Shown: one piece after another, positions 28,896 through 36,930 of the stretch | How positions within the stretch are numbered: the stretch's first letter is position 1 | Layout: the number at the start of each line of letters is the position of its first letter | Assembly (NCBI RefSeq): GCF_019052805.1 | Contig: NZ_JAHQRJ010000002.1 | Span: 186,001 to 250,000 of the forward strand | Direction of reading: 5' to 3' | Source: Noviherbaspirillum sp. L7-7A | GTDB taxonomy: Bacteria; Pseudomonadota; Gammaproteobacteria; Burkholderiales; Burkholderiaceae_D | DNA length: 64,000 bases | The notes under the pieces: model-generated | Told to the model about the DNA's origin: nothing | Database searches by the model: none | The model's input: only the letters and a program-made list of their open reading frames with translations | Program-made: the position numbers and the translations under genes

Positions 28896-30065
28896 TCAGC
28901 AGACGCCGGGGATGAAGCGGTAAGGCACCTGCGCCATGTAGAGGCGGTAGTCCGCATGCCTGGACAGGTGCCGTTCCTCGCAGAAGGCGCGCAGCAGATA
29001 GAGGGCGCTCCAGCCGGCCATGCAGAACAGCGTCCAGAAGAACTGTCTGGGCGAGGTGTGCAGAAGGCTGGCCAGCAGTGGCAGCGCGCCGGTCCACCAG
29101 GCCAGGTTCTTGAACAGATAGGCCGGATGCCTGATGCGCCGGTAAAACCCGCTGCGCACCACGCCGCGATGCATTAGGTTGCAGCTCTTGAAGCCCAGCG
29201 ACACGCTGGCGGATGCATAGCAGGCGAACAGCGCCAGCAGCAGGCCATTAAGCGCCAGATGCGTGGCCTGCGAGAACGCCGGATAGGCCGGCGCCAGTTC
29301 CACCACCTGCCACGGCAGCAGGGCCACCATGGCGACATTGAAGGGCGGGTAGCAGACCAGGCAAGCCACCCAGCCGCGCAGGCTGGGATCGACGCTGACC
29401 ACTTCATTGCCGAGGCAGCGCGCCTGCACCAGATAGCCCACCACGAAGGGAAAGAAGTCCACCAGGAAGATCAGGTTCAGGATGAAGTAATGCAGGTGGC
29501 TGTTGTACAGCGCGAACCATTCATGGTCGCTGCCTTGGCGGAACAGGCCCACGAGGTCGAGCAGCTGGTCATTGCTGTAGGCCAGATAGGCAAGCAGGCC
29601 GTGGATGCAGAAGGGCATGAAGATCCACTTCAGCAGCAGGCACAGCATGGCCTGCCGTTCGGCCTCCGAGGCGCAAGTAGTCGGGTTGCCATCGCCCCGG
29701 GCCTTCCAGCGCCGGTGCAAGCAGATCGTCATGGTGGCCGCATTGCTCCAGCGCCCCGGTCGCCATGCGTAATAGGGCAGCAGCGCGACGGCATACACCG
29801 CGGCGCAGGACCACAGCGCCAGCTTCAGATCGATGGTCACCGGCGATACATGGCCGCCCAGCATGGGCCGCCAGCTCAGGCGGTACAGCCAGAGGTAATA
29901 GGGACTGAGGGATGTGTAGAAGATAAGGCCGGCCAAAATGACCGCGACGCTGGCCGCATAGCTGCCAAGGATGCGCCTGGTCTCCGATGCCAACTCATGC
30001 GCTGGCAGCTGCGGGCCGGACTGTTGCGCCGGCGCGGCAGTCAGCAGTTCAGGCCGCGTGTCCAT
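28896..30065 (-). CDS. polytopic membrane protein with ICMT/PEMT-like methyltransferase C-terminus
   Basis: The 389-residue protein has about eight hydrophobic segments (for example VAVILAGLIFYTSLSPYYLWL, FILNLIFLVDFFPFVVGYL). The C-terminal third matches isoprenylcysteine/phospholipid methyltransferase-like membrane proteins: GFYRRIRHPAYLFKNLAWW, then FCEERHLSRHADYRLYMAQVPYRFIPG, where R-H-P and E-E-R-H bind S-adenosylmethionine in that family. The substrate is unknown. It is convergent with the small secreted gene and stands alone on its strand. Confidence 0.65.
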   Translation of the reverse strand: MDTRPELLTAAPAQQSGPQLPAHELASETRRILGSYAASVAVILAGLIFYTSLSPYYLWLYRLSWRPMLGGHVSPVTIDLKLALWSCAAVYAVALLPYYAWRPGRWSNAATMTICLHRRWKARGDGNPTTCASEAERQAMLCLLLKWIFMPFCIHGLLAYLAYSNDQLLDLVGLFRQGSDHEWFALYNSHLHYFILNLIFLVDFFPFVVGYLVQARCLGNEVVSVDPSLRGWVACLVCYPPFNVAMVALLPWQVVELAPAYPAFSQATHLALNGLLLALFACYASASVSLGFKSCNLMHRGVVRSGFYRRIRHPAYLFKNLAWWTGALPLLASLLHTSPRQFFWTLFCMAGWSALYLLRAFCEERHLSRHADYRLYMAQVPYRFIPGVC

Positions 30066-30239
30066 TGCCGACTGCCCGCCAACGTTGCCAGATCTGGCAT
30101 GTCACCCCCGTCTCGGCAGGATGCCGGGATGGCGCCTGCTGCAGACTAGGGTAACGGCCGGCACCGGCCTGTCAAGCGCAGCGGTAAGGAGAGCCGAGGT
30201 GGAGCAATGCGCGGCGCGATTGCGCCGCGCAAGCGGGTC

Positions 30240-30545
30240 TTAATAGGTGAATGCGTCGGCCTGGGCACAGCCGCGGCTCGCCATATCGGCACGCACGGTC
30301 CACACGTCATTGACGATGGTATGCAGCGTGGTGTCGCGCTTGCTGACGCCGCGGTGGAAGTCGGCAGGCGTCGCCTTGACCGACTGGCCCGGATTGCGGC
30401 CATCGGCATTGACCCTGACGAATTCGGCGGTTTTTTTCTGCAGTTGCTGGGACAGCGAGGCGCAACTGGCGCCGCTGGCAGCCAACGCGGGGGCGGCAAA
30501 CAGAGCGGTGGCCAGCAAGGCGAGCGAAGAAATAAAACGTTTCAT
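30240..30545 (-). CDS. small secreted protein of unknown function
   Basis: The ATG at 30545 (CCAAAAGGAAAATTCC upstream) gives 101 residues with a signal peptide (MKRFISSLALLATALFAAPALA). The mature part has two Cys residues in CASLSQQLQ and RGCAQADAFTY, probably a disulfide, and a charged helical middle. I do not recognise the family. Confidence 0.6.
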   Translation of the reverse strand: MKRFISSLALLATALFAAPALAASGASCASLSQQLQKKTAEFVRVNADGRNPGQSVKATPADFHRGVSKRDTTLHTIVNDVWTVRADMASRGCAQADAFTY

Positions 30546-31170
30546 GGAATTTTCCTTTTGGAACCGGCGCTTGTCTGTCGACAGCTCGCCGGAAGCATGA
30601 ATTTGTTGATGCAAAGAACTTTATTGTTGCGGTGCAGTATAAACGGAATAGTTGAGTCCTGGCATTTCATTCCGCAATGTCGGCCATATGCATGCTGAAT
30701 GTGTGCGAATTTCTATGAACTAGCTCTATCAGAAATTCCAATGGACAAGCTCCTGTGTCCTTTAACGATCCGCAACCAGAAGTGACCACGTTCCGCAGAC
30801 CGGTTCTTCCTGTTACTGCTGAAATAAATAGCAAAAGTTACGCACAAAATCCGTGGGTAAGCTTGTGGATATCTTGGGTGGATAACTCGTATTACATTGA
30901 TTCAGTTAGAAAATATTTCACTGCTCAAAAATCGTCGTCAATAACTTGTCCACAGCTATTTCCTTCAATCCATCCACAAGCAATGAATACGGGTAATGCA
31001 CAGGATCTGCACATGGCAGTCCACTTTTTGCTGGTAGATATGTCGTTGCCCGCGATTGAGAGCGATCAAGTTGGGCAACAGGGACAGCCTCAGTCTGACT
31101 CCGATTTGTCCGGCAGGCAGCAGGGTGCTTAGGGTATGCCAGCCGGCAGACTGAAAGAAAGGAGAGGGCA
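30546..31170. other. gene-free stretch with four DnaA-box-like sequences
   Basis: This 625-bp stretch is AT-richer than its neighbours and shows no convincing gene. It carries TTATCCACA-like sequences with one or two mismatches at 30864-30872 and 30877-30885 (both minus-oriented), 30946-30954 and 30970-30978. No dnaA, dnaN, gidA or replication gene is nearby. A frame at 30755-31132 on the plus strand has no ribosome site or recognisable domain. Confidence 0.45.
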
Positions 31171-31658
31171 ATGAAAAACGCAGGCCAGGATGCGCCGAAA
31201 CTGTCCGCAATGGTGCTGCTGCAACCCGGCGCGCACCCGCCCCAGCGACAGCCGCAGCCAGCAGTTTGCCCGCTCGCTGGGCGCGGCATCGGCGGGCGAT
31301 GCGCTGCATCTGCCGCCGGTGCCGCTGGATGCGACCCCGGCTCTTCGCGCAGAACGGCGTGCTGGTGCCTGCTGCCCTGTCCCAGGTGCGCAAAGGGGGA
31401 CATGATCTGCGCCGGCATCGATATGTCCGACATTCCATCTTTCCCCTATTCCCTGCTATGGGGGAACGTCAACTGCGCTCGGTTGCCAATCTGACCCGGC
31501 AGGATAGAGAGGCTTTCTTCCGGCGCGCCGCCGGCCAACGCATTCAGGCACGGTCCGTAGGTTTTCCGCTCGACCAGGCCTACCAGGCGCTGGATGCGCT
31601 GCGCACCGGCGCGTTCGATAGCGCAGCTGTGCTGGTACCAGCATCAGGTCCACTCTAA
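31171..31658 (+). pseudogene. zinc-dependent alcohol dehydrogenase remnant, deleted and frameshifted
   Basis: An apparent start with GAAAGGAGAGGGCA upstream (31171) gives LSAMVLLQPGA, an alcohol dehydrogenase N-terminus. The middle (about 150-180 residues, including the catalytic zinc region) is gone. Family sequence continues in other frames: SQQFARSLGAASAGDALHLP, RLFAQNGVLVPAALSQVRKGG, MICAGIDMSDIPSFPYSLLWG and GERQLRSVANLTRQDREAFF to the end FDSAAVLVPA. At least three frame changes are needed, so it cannot work. Confidence 0.7.
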
Positions 31659-31896
31659 ATCCGGGCGGTAGCTAGGAAGCTGCACGCATGACGGAAACAG
31701 TTGCATTTCAAGAAACATTTGGCCGACAGGCGGCGTCTTTTCTTCGAACTTTATTGACGGATTCGCGCCATGATCATGCGTAAGGCTTTATTTTATGGTG
31801 CAGTGCAGTATAGTTGGAGCGTAAGTCGAAATGGAAATAGCGTGGTACTGTTTCGTTTCCGCCAGACCAACATTGTTACGCAGTCCAGAGCACACC

Positions 31897-32913
31897 ATGA
31901 GTTTCCTGAATCTTGATCTGAATCTTCTCCGGGTATTCGACGCGGTCATGACCGAGTTGAACCTCACCCGCGCAGCCGACCGGCTCGCCACGACGCAGCC
32001 CGCAGTGTCCAATGCGATCAAGCGCTTGCGGGCGGTGGTGGACGATGAGCTGTTCGTTCGGACCGCTCACGGCGTCAAGCCGACGGCGCGTGCCGAGGAT
32101 TTGCGGCCGGCGGTGCGGCTGGCGCTGGCAACGCTGGAAGCCGCGCTCGGTTCCGAGTCCCGGGACCTGTCGACCATCCAGAAAACCCTGCGGCTGTGCA
32201 TGGCCGATTCGACTGCTTCCCTGGTGCTGCCACCACTGATCAGGCTACTCAAGGAAGTCGCACCCAGGCTCACGCTGCAGACCCTGCCGCTGCTGAGCCG
32301 CGACCCGCGTCCCGCGCTGCTGCGCGGCGAAATCGACCTGGCAGTCGGCTCCTTCCCAGGCATTGTGGCGCAGCTGACTACGGATCAGGAAGTAGAGTCG
32401 GGCGTCTGCCATGCCGCGCTGTACAGCAGCGAATATGTCTGCATCATGCGCAAGGGGCATCCGCTGGCGGAGCAGGAGCTGACTCTGGACGACTACTGCG
32501 CGGCCGATCATGTGCTGGTCAATTTCTCGGGACGGCTGCAGGGGCAGGCGGACAAGATCCTTGCGGAAATGGGACGCGAGCGGCGCGTGGTGCTGACCGT
32601 GAACCAGTTCGCCACCGCGGGTCAGATCGTCGGCTCTTCCGATCTGCTTTCCATTATGCCGATACACCTGATCGACCTGTGCAGAATGGAGTCGGTGCTG
32701 GTGTCCAAGCCGCTACCGTTCGCCCTGCCGGGCCTGAAGATCGACATGCTGTGGCATGAACGCGATGCCCGCGACCCGGCGCTGAAATGGGTCCGTTCCA
32801 CCCTGCAGGCCGTGACCGCCCCGGATGCCAGGCAGACCATGGAGCAGGCCGGGATAGACCAGGCGCTGCCACAGATGACGCTCACCGAAACCGCGGACGC
32901 CACCATCCAATAA
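31897..32913 (+). CDS. LysR-family transcriptional regulator (NodD/NahR-like)
   Basis: I start at the ATG at 31897 (MSFLNLDLNLLRVFDAVMTELNLTRAADRLATTQPAVSNAIKRLR), 338 residues; an upstream ATG adds an unlike tail. The helix-turn-helix start LDLNLL is typical of the NodD/NahR group, and the effector domain follows (LVLPPLIRLLKEVAPRLTLQ, EIDLAVGSF). It is followed by a Gfo/Idh/MocA gene in the same direction. The ligand is unknown. Confidence 0.87.
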   Translation: MSFLNLDLNLLRVFDAVMTELNLTRAADRLATTQPAVSNAIKRLRAVVDDELFVRTAHGVKPTARAEDLRPAVRLALATLEAALGSESRDLSTIQKTLRLCMADSTASLVLPPLIRLLKEVAPRLTLQTLPLLSRDPRPALLRGEIDLAVGSFPGIVAQLTTDQEVESGVCHAALYSSEYVCIMRKGHPLAEQELTLDDYCAADHVLVNFSGRLQGQADKILAEMGRERRVVLTVNQFATAGQIVGSSDLLSIMPIHLIDLCRMESVLVSKPLPFALPGLKIDMLWHERDARDPALKWVRSTLQAVTAPDARQTMEQAGIDQALPQMTLTETADATIQ

Positions 32914-33053
32914 GGCGGATAGCACCGGCATGCCAGGCATGGCTGGCGCATGGGAGCAATGTTTGTCGATGCGCAACGGACAAGGGGCACGCCGGCGCAA
33001 CGAAGGCAGGAAAGCGCAGTCAGACCACGCATCTCCTGTCTGCCGAATAAACC

Positions 33054-34343
33054 ATGCCTCCATCCGACGCGTCTGCTCCGCTGCAATCCTCTTTCCCTTC
33101 CGACCAACGTTCCGGCCGCCGCGCCTTCCTGAAATACGCAGGCGGCATCGCGGCCGGCATTGCACCTCTTGCGGCGGCTCACGCCCAGTCGACGGCCGGG
33201 TCTGCCAAGGTGGACTTTCCGCCCGACCATGCGCAGTCCGAAGCGTCTGAAAAAATGCCCGATCCCGGCCTGCCGCCCGCCGAGCGCATTGGCTACGCCG
33301 TGGTTGGCCTGGGCCGGCTGACGGTAGGGCGCCTGTTGCCCGCGCTGGCCCAATGCAAGTATTCCAGACTCAGCGCGCTGGTCAGCGGCGACCGCGCAAA
33401 GGCGCAGAAGCTGGCGCGGCAGTACGGCTTGGCCGAGCAGTCCATCTACGACTATGGCAACTTCGACGCCATTGCCACCAATCCGGATGTGCAGGTCGTC
33501 TATATCGTGCTGCCCAACAGCATGCATGCCGAATTCACGATACGCGCCGCGCGAGCCGGCAAGCATGTGCTGTGCGAGAAGCCTATGGCCAACAGCGTGG
33601 CCGAATGCCAGCAGATGATACAAGCCTGCCAGCAGGCGCAAAGGAAGCTGATGATTGCCTACCGCAGCCAGTATGAGCCGCTGGCAAGAGCGCTTTTAAA
33701 GATGGCGCGGGACAAGAAACTGGGCGATCTCAGGGAATTCATTTCCGCAAATTCGCAGAACATGGGCGATCCGGCCCAGTGGCGACTGAAGAAGGCACTG
33801 GCAGGCGGCGGGCCATTGCCCGATGTCGGCATCTACTGCATCAATGCCGCCCGCTTCCTGTCGGGTGAGGAACCGGTCGAAGTGCAGGGCGGCATCGTCA
33901 ACAACCAGGCTGATCCGCGATTTCGAGAAGTCGAGGAAAGCGTGCAGTTCACCCTGCGCTTTCCTTCGGGTTTCACCGCTACCTGCAGCAGCGGCTACAA
34001 CAGCCACAAGTCGCAGTTCCTGCGGCTGCAGGGCACACTGGGCTGGGCCGAACTCGATCCAGGCTATGCATACGAAGGCAATCGGCTACGCTACGGCCTG
34101 CTGGAAAACGGACGCGAAGTCATCCACGAGCCGTCGATTGCCGCGTCAGACCAGTTCATGTTGGAAATCGATCACATGTCGCAATGTGTCCGGCAGGACC
34201 GACTGCCGCATACGCCGGGCGAGGAGGGGCTTCAGGACCAGCGCATCATTGAGGCAATCTATGCTTCCGCGCAGGCCGGCAGAGTAATCAGGCTCGATGC
34301 GCCTGGCAATACCCGCGGCCCGGAGCCGCAGCAGGAAGGATAA
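33054..34343 (+). CDS. exported Gfo/Idh/MocA-family oxidoreductase
   Basis: The product is 429 residues. A twin-arginine leader is visible (SGRRAFLKYAGGIAAGIAPLAAAHAQ), so it probably folds with its cofactor before export. The Rossmann motif YAVVGLGRLTVGRLLPAL and the family signature HVLCEKPMANSVAE are intact, with the usual C-terminal GFO_IDH_MocA_C domain. Periplasmic members include glucose-fructose oxidoreductase, with tightly bound NADP. It starts 140 bp after the LysR gene. The substrate is unknown. Confidence 0.85.
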   Translation: MPPSDASAPLQSSFPSDQRSGRRAFLKYAGGIAAGIAPLAAAHAQSTAGSAKVDFPPDHAQSEASEKMPDPGLPPAERIGYAVVGLGRLTVGRLLPALAQCKYSRLSALVSGDRAKAQKLARQYGLAEQSIYDYGNFDAIATNPDVQVVYIVLPNSMHAEFTIRAARAGKHVLCEKPMANSVAECQQMIQACQQAQRKLMIAYRSQYEPLARALLKMARDKKLGDLREFISANSQNMGDPAQWRLKKALAGGGPLPDVGIYCINAARFLSGEEPVEVQGGIVNNQADPRFREVEESVQFTLRFPSGFTATCSSGYNSHKSQFLRLQGTLGWAELDPGYAYEGNRLRYGLLENGREVIHEPSIAASDQFMLEIDHMSQCVRQDRLPHTPGEEGLQDQRIIEAIYASAQAGRVIRLDAPGNTRGPEPQQEG

Positions 34344-34380
34344 GGCGGGCACGGTACGACGGTTTGCATTGCCAGTAGCA

Positions 34381-34405
34381 GGCGCACCCGCGCCAGGGGT
34401 GCGCC
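34381..34405 (+). terminator. 9-bp GC hairpin after the oxidoreductase gene
   Basis: GGCGCACCC and GGGTGCGCC form a perfect stem around a 7-nt loop, 38 bp after the stop. There is no T-tract. Confidence 0.4.
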
Positions 34406-34569
34406 GCCGGGTTCAATTCCGATGACTTACCTTTGCGAAGTGTCTGTCGCTCCTGATGAGGCAGGTCAAGGGCTCTGCTTAGATGAGCGATCGCTGCGGC
34501 AAAGTGACGTTATTCTTCGCGTCAGCAATACACCGAACTCATCCCGGAACCCGACCACATAAACCGCCC

Positions 34570-35772
34570 ATGACCGGCATGACCCATGCACCAATAGATA
34601 GCGCGCAATGGCGTACAGCCCGCTGGCTGCTGCCCATGGTGCCAGGCTTCATCATCTACCGCATGATGCTCACGCAGGAATCGCGTGACATGCATTTCTT
34701 CCTTGAGCCGTGGTTTGCCACCATCGTGCAGAACGGCTTTCCCTCAATGGCGGGCGACTATGCCAACTATTCCCCGCCTTATCTTTATCTCCTTGGGCTG
34801 GCATCGGCATTTCATGCACTGGCGCCGCCCATCGTCCTCATTAAGGCGGTCAGCATTCTCTTCTGCTTGCTCGCTGCCGTGGTAGCCGGCCTGATCGTTC
34901 TTGAAATTACCGCTAGCAGACAAAAGGCGTTCATCTGCGCCTGCCTGTTTCCGCTGATTCCCACGGTAGCCGTCAATGCCGCGTGGTGGGGCCAGTGCGA
35001 CGTGATCTATGCCTTTTTCCTTCTGGCCGCCTTTTGGGCCAGCCTGAAGCGCATACCCTTGTGGGTAATGCTGTTCTTCTCCATCGGCTTTGCTTTCAAG
35101 GCGCAGGCCATCTTCTTCGCGCCTTACCTGCTGTATCTGCTTTTGAAAAAGGAAATGCCCTGGAAGTACACCGTGCTGGTGCCACTGGTGTATGCCGCGA
35201 TGATGGTGCCGGCCTGGCTGGCGGGACGGCCGGCGCTGGCACTGGCATCCATTTATCTGGATCAGGGCAGCTATTACCGTGTGCTTGCTGCGAACGCGCC
35301 CAATCCCTGGGCCTTTGTCGAGAAATACCATTTGCTGGCTTACCGGCCGGCGGTACTGGTGGGCCTGCTGATCGCTGCGGCCGTCAATCTCGGCCTGGTG
35401 TGGAAGGCACTGCATGCAAGACAGAATACGGCCGAGACCAAGCTGCTGCTGTTGGCCTCCACCACGCTGGTCAGCCCTTACCTGCTGCCCAAGATGCATG
35501 ACCGCTATTTTTTCCTGGCTGATCTTTTCACCATTCTGCTGGCGGTCGTGGCGCCGAGGTATCGCTTGGCTGCGCTTGCCATGCAGGGTGCTTCGTTGGC
35601 CGTGTACCTGGCCTTTTTGAAAGGGCCGTTCTATCAGGCCGACAAGATTCCCCTGCTTGCCGCCGTGCTGACGAGCTTTGCGCTGATGTCCCTGCTGTAT
35701 GCGCCGGCTTTATCCGGCGCGTGGAAGGGCTGGTTGAATCGCTCGGGCGCCGCCAGCCGCAGTGCGCTTTAA
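34570..35772 (+). CDS. polytopic GT-C-type membrane protein (putative glycosyltransferase)
   Basis: About 400 residues (start at 34570; the frame from 34483 is less likely) contain ten or so membrane segments. The pattern fits the GT87/DUF2029 mannosyltransferase-like GT-C fold: AVNAAWWGQCDVIYAFFLLAAFW and MHDRYFFLADLF are typical loops, and FAFKAQAIFFAPYLLYLL lies in the membrane. Such proteins transfer sugars from polyprenyl-phosphate donors. No other glycan genes are adjacent. Confidence 0.7.
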   Translation: MTGMTHAPIDSAQWRTARWLLPMVPGFIIYRMMLTQESRDMHFFLEPWFATIVQNGFPSMAGDYANYSPPYLYLLGLASAFHALAPPIVLIKAVSILFCLLAAVVAGLIVLEITASRQKAFICACLFPLIPTVAVNAAWWGQCDVIYAFFLLAAFWASLKRIPLWVMLFFSIGFAFKAQAIFFAPYLLYLLLKKEMPWKYTVLVPLVYAAMMVPAWLAGRPALALASIYLDQGSYYRVLAANAPNPWAFVEKYHLLAYRPAVLVGLLIAAAVNLGLVWKALHARQNTAETKLLLLASTTLVSPYLLPKMHDRYFFLADLFTILLAVVAPRYRLAALAMQGASLAVYLAFLKGPFYQADKIPLLAAVLTSFALMSLLYAPALSGAWKGWLNRSGAASRSAL

Positions 35773-35774
35773 CG

Positions 35775-36440
35775 TCATCGGTGGGCTGTGACGCCGACCT
35801 GTTGGCACATGTCGTGTACCGGGCAGGTGGAGCAATGCGGCAGCTTGCCGGTGCAGACATGCTTCCCGAAAGGCACCAGCAGTTCATTGATTTCAATCCA
35901 GTGCTGCTGCGGCAGCGTGGCCTCCAGCGCGAGCAGGGCCTTCTCGGGCGTGGCCGCACTGATATAGCCCCAGCGCGCGCTGACCCGGTGCACATGGACA
36001 TCCACGCTGATGAAGGGCGTGCCGCAGGCTATGCCCAGCACGAGATTGGCGCACTTCGGGCCAACACCGGCGAAGGAAAGCAGTACTGCGCGGTCTCCCG
36101 GAAGCAGGCCGCCAAATTCCTCCGCCACCTGCTGCGCGATGGCTAGCATTTGGCTTGCCTTGCGTTCGTGAAAGGTGGAAGGGCTGATCAGTGCATCGAC
36201 TTCCTCGTACTTTAGCCGTGCCACCTCTTCCGGCGTACGGGCGCGCTCGAACAACTTGCGCGACACGGGAAGCGTTACCTCATCATAGGTGCGTATCGAA
36301 ATGATGCAGGCGAGCAACTGCTCGAAGGTTGAGCGGTAGCCTTCCTCAGCCAGCTGGAACAGGGCTGCTTTCGGCCACGGGCGGACGGCCTCGCGTATGC
36401 GCTCCAGCGCCAGGCCGATATCAAATGGTCTCTTTTCCAT
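35775..36440 (-). CDS. nth: endonuclease III-family DNA glycosylase/AP lyase
   Basis: I start at the ATG at 36440, since GGAA of the upstream sequence is well spaced for it (221 residues). The helix-hairpin-helix LLSFAGVGPKCANLVLGIA contains the catalytic Lys, and Asp is in SVDVHVHRV. The 4Fe-4S loop is C-x6-C-x2-C-x5-C (CTGKLPHCSTCPVHDMC). It removes oxidised pyrimidines and cuts abasic sites. Compared with typical Nth, residues before the hairpin (YEEVDALISPSTFHERKASQM) are somewhat divergent. Confidence 0.88.
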   Translation of the reverse strand: MEKRPFDIGLALERIREAVRPWPKAALFQLAEEGYRSTFEQLLACIISIRTYDEVTLPVSRKLFERARTPEEVARLKYEEVDALISPSTFHERKASQMLAIAQQVAEEFGGLLPGDRAVLLSFAGVGPKCANLVLGIACGTPFISVDVHVHRVSARWGYISAATPEKALLALEATLPQQHWIEINELLVPFGKHVCTGKLPHCSTCPVHDMCQQVGVTAHR

Positions 36441-36930
36441 GCAGTTCATTTCCGTTTCTGTCAGTGGCTTGCGACGCATGGCCGTCGGAGCAATCTTTGG
36501 CGCTGTTCCTGCTGGCAGTGCGCGCCACGGCGCGGTCGAGCACCTTGTCGGTATAACCGGCGTATTTGACAAAAGTGTTGCGCGCGAACACGCAAGTGCC
36601 TCTTTTTCTGCACCTGGTACAGCGTGACTCTGCAAGGCAGGTTCCGGCCAAGGCTTGCCATGCCATTTAGTCGGCCGATGTCCCTGCTTCAATATGACCA
36701 GCTCTGGGGAGCCCCAACGTTGTGAAAAAGGCCGGGCAGGGAAGCCTGATGCAGGCTGCCAAATCCGGAGCGGTACCGAGCGGCTCCCAACCAAACGCTT
36801 GCTTTTACGCAAAAATCCGGCGAAATCTGCGGGGAAAATCCCACAGCGTGAAAAATTTCCTTATGGATATAAAAGAAAACCCTGATAATTCCTCCTTCGA
36901 GCCTATCAGGCACACGAACAGATACCAGTT
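36441..36930. other. intergenic stretch without a convincing gene
   Basis: The 490 bp between nth and the GGDEF-EAL gene contain only short frames. One minus-strand frame (36421-36666, 81 residues with C-T-R-C-R-K-R-G-T-C) overlaps nth and has no ribosome site, so I do not call it. The last 60 bp are AT-rich and probably carry the promoter of the downstream gene. Confidence 0.4.

Noticed and set aside
30864-30978. Chromosomal origin of replication
   Set aside because: The DnaA-like boxes are imperfect and dnaA, dnaN, gidA and parAB are absent, so oriC is not supported.
30755-31132. 125-codon plus-strand frame
   Set aside because: Weak start, no ribosome site and unlike coding sequence of the organism; it covers the DnaA-box-like cluster.
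36421-36666. 81-codon minus-strand frame with several Cys next to nth
   Set aside because: It overlaps the start of nth, has no Shine-Dalgarno sequence and no clear family.
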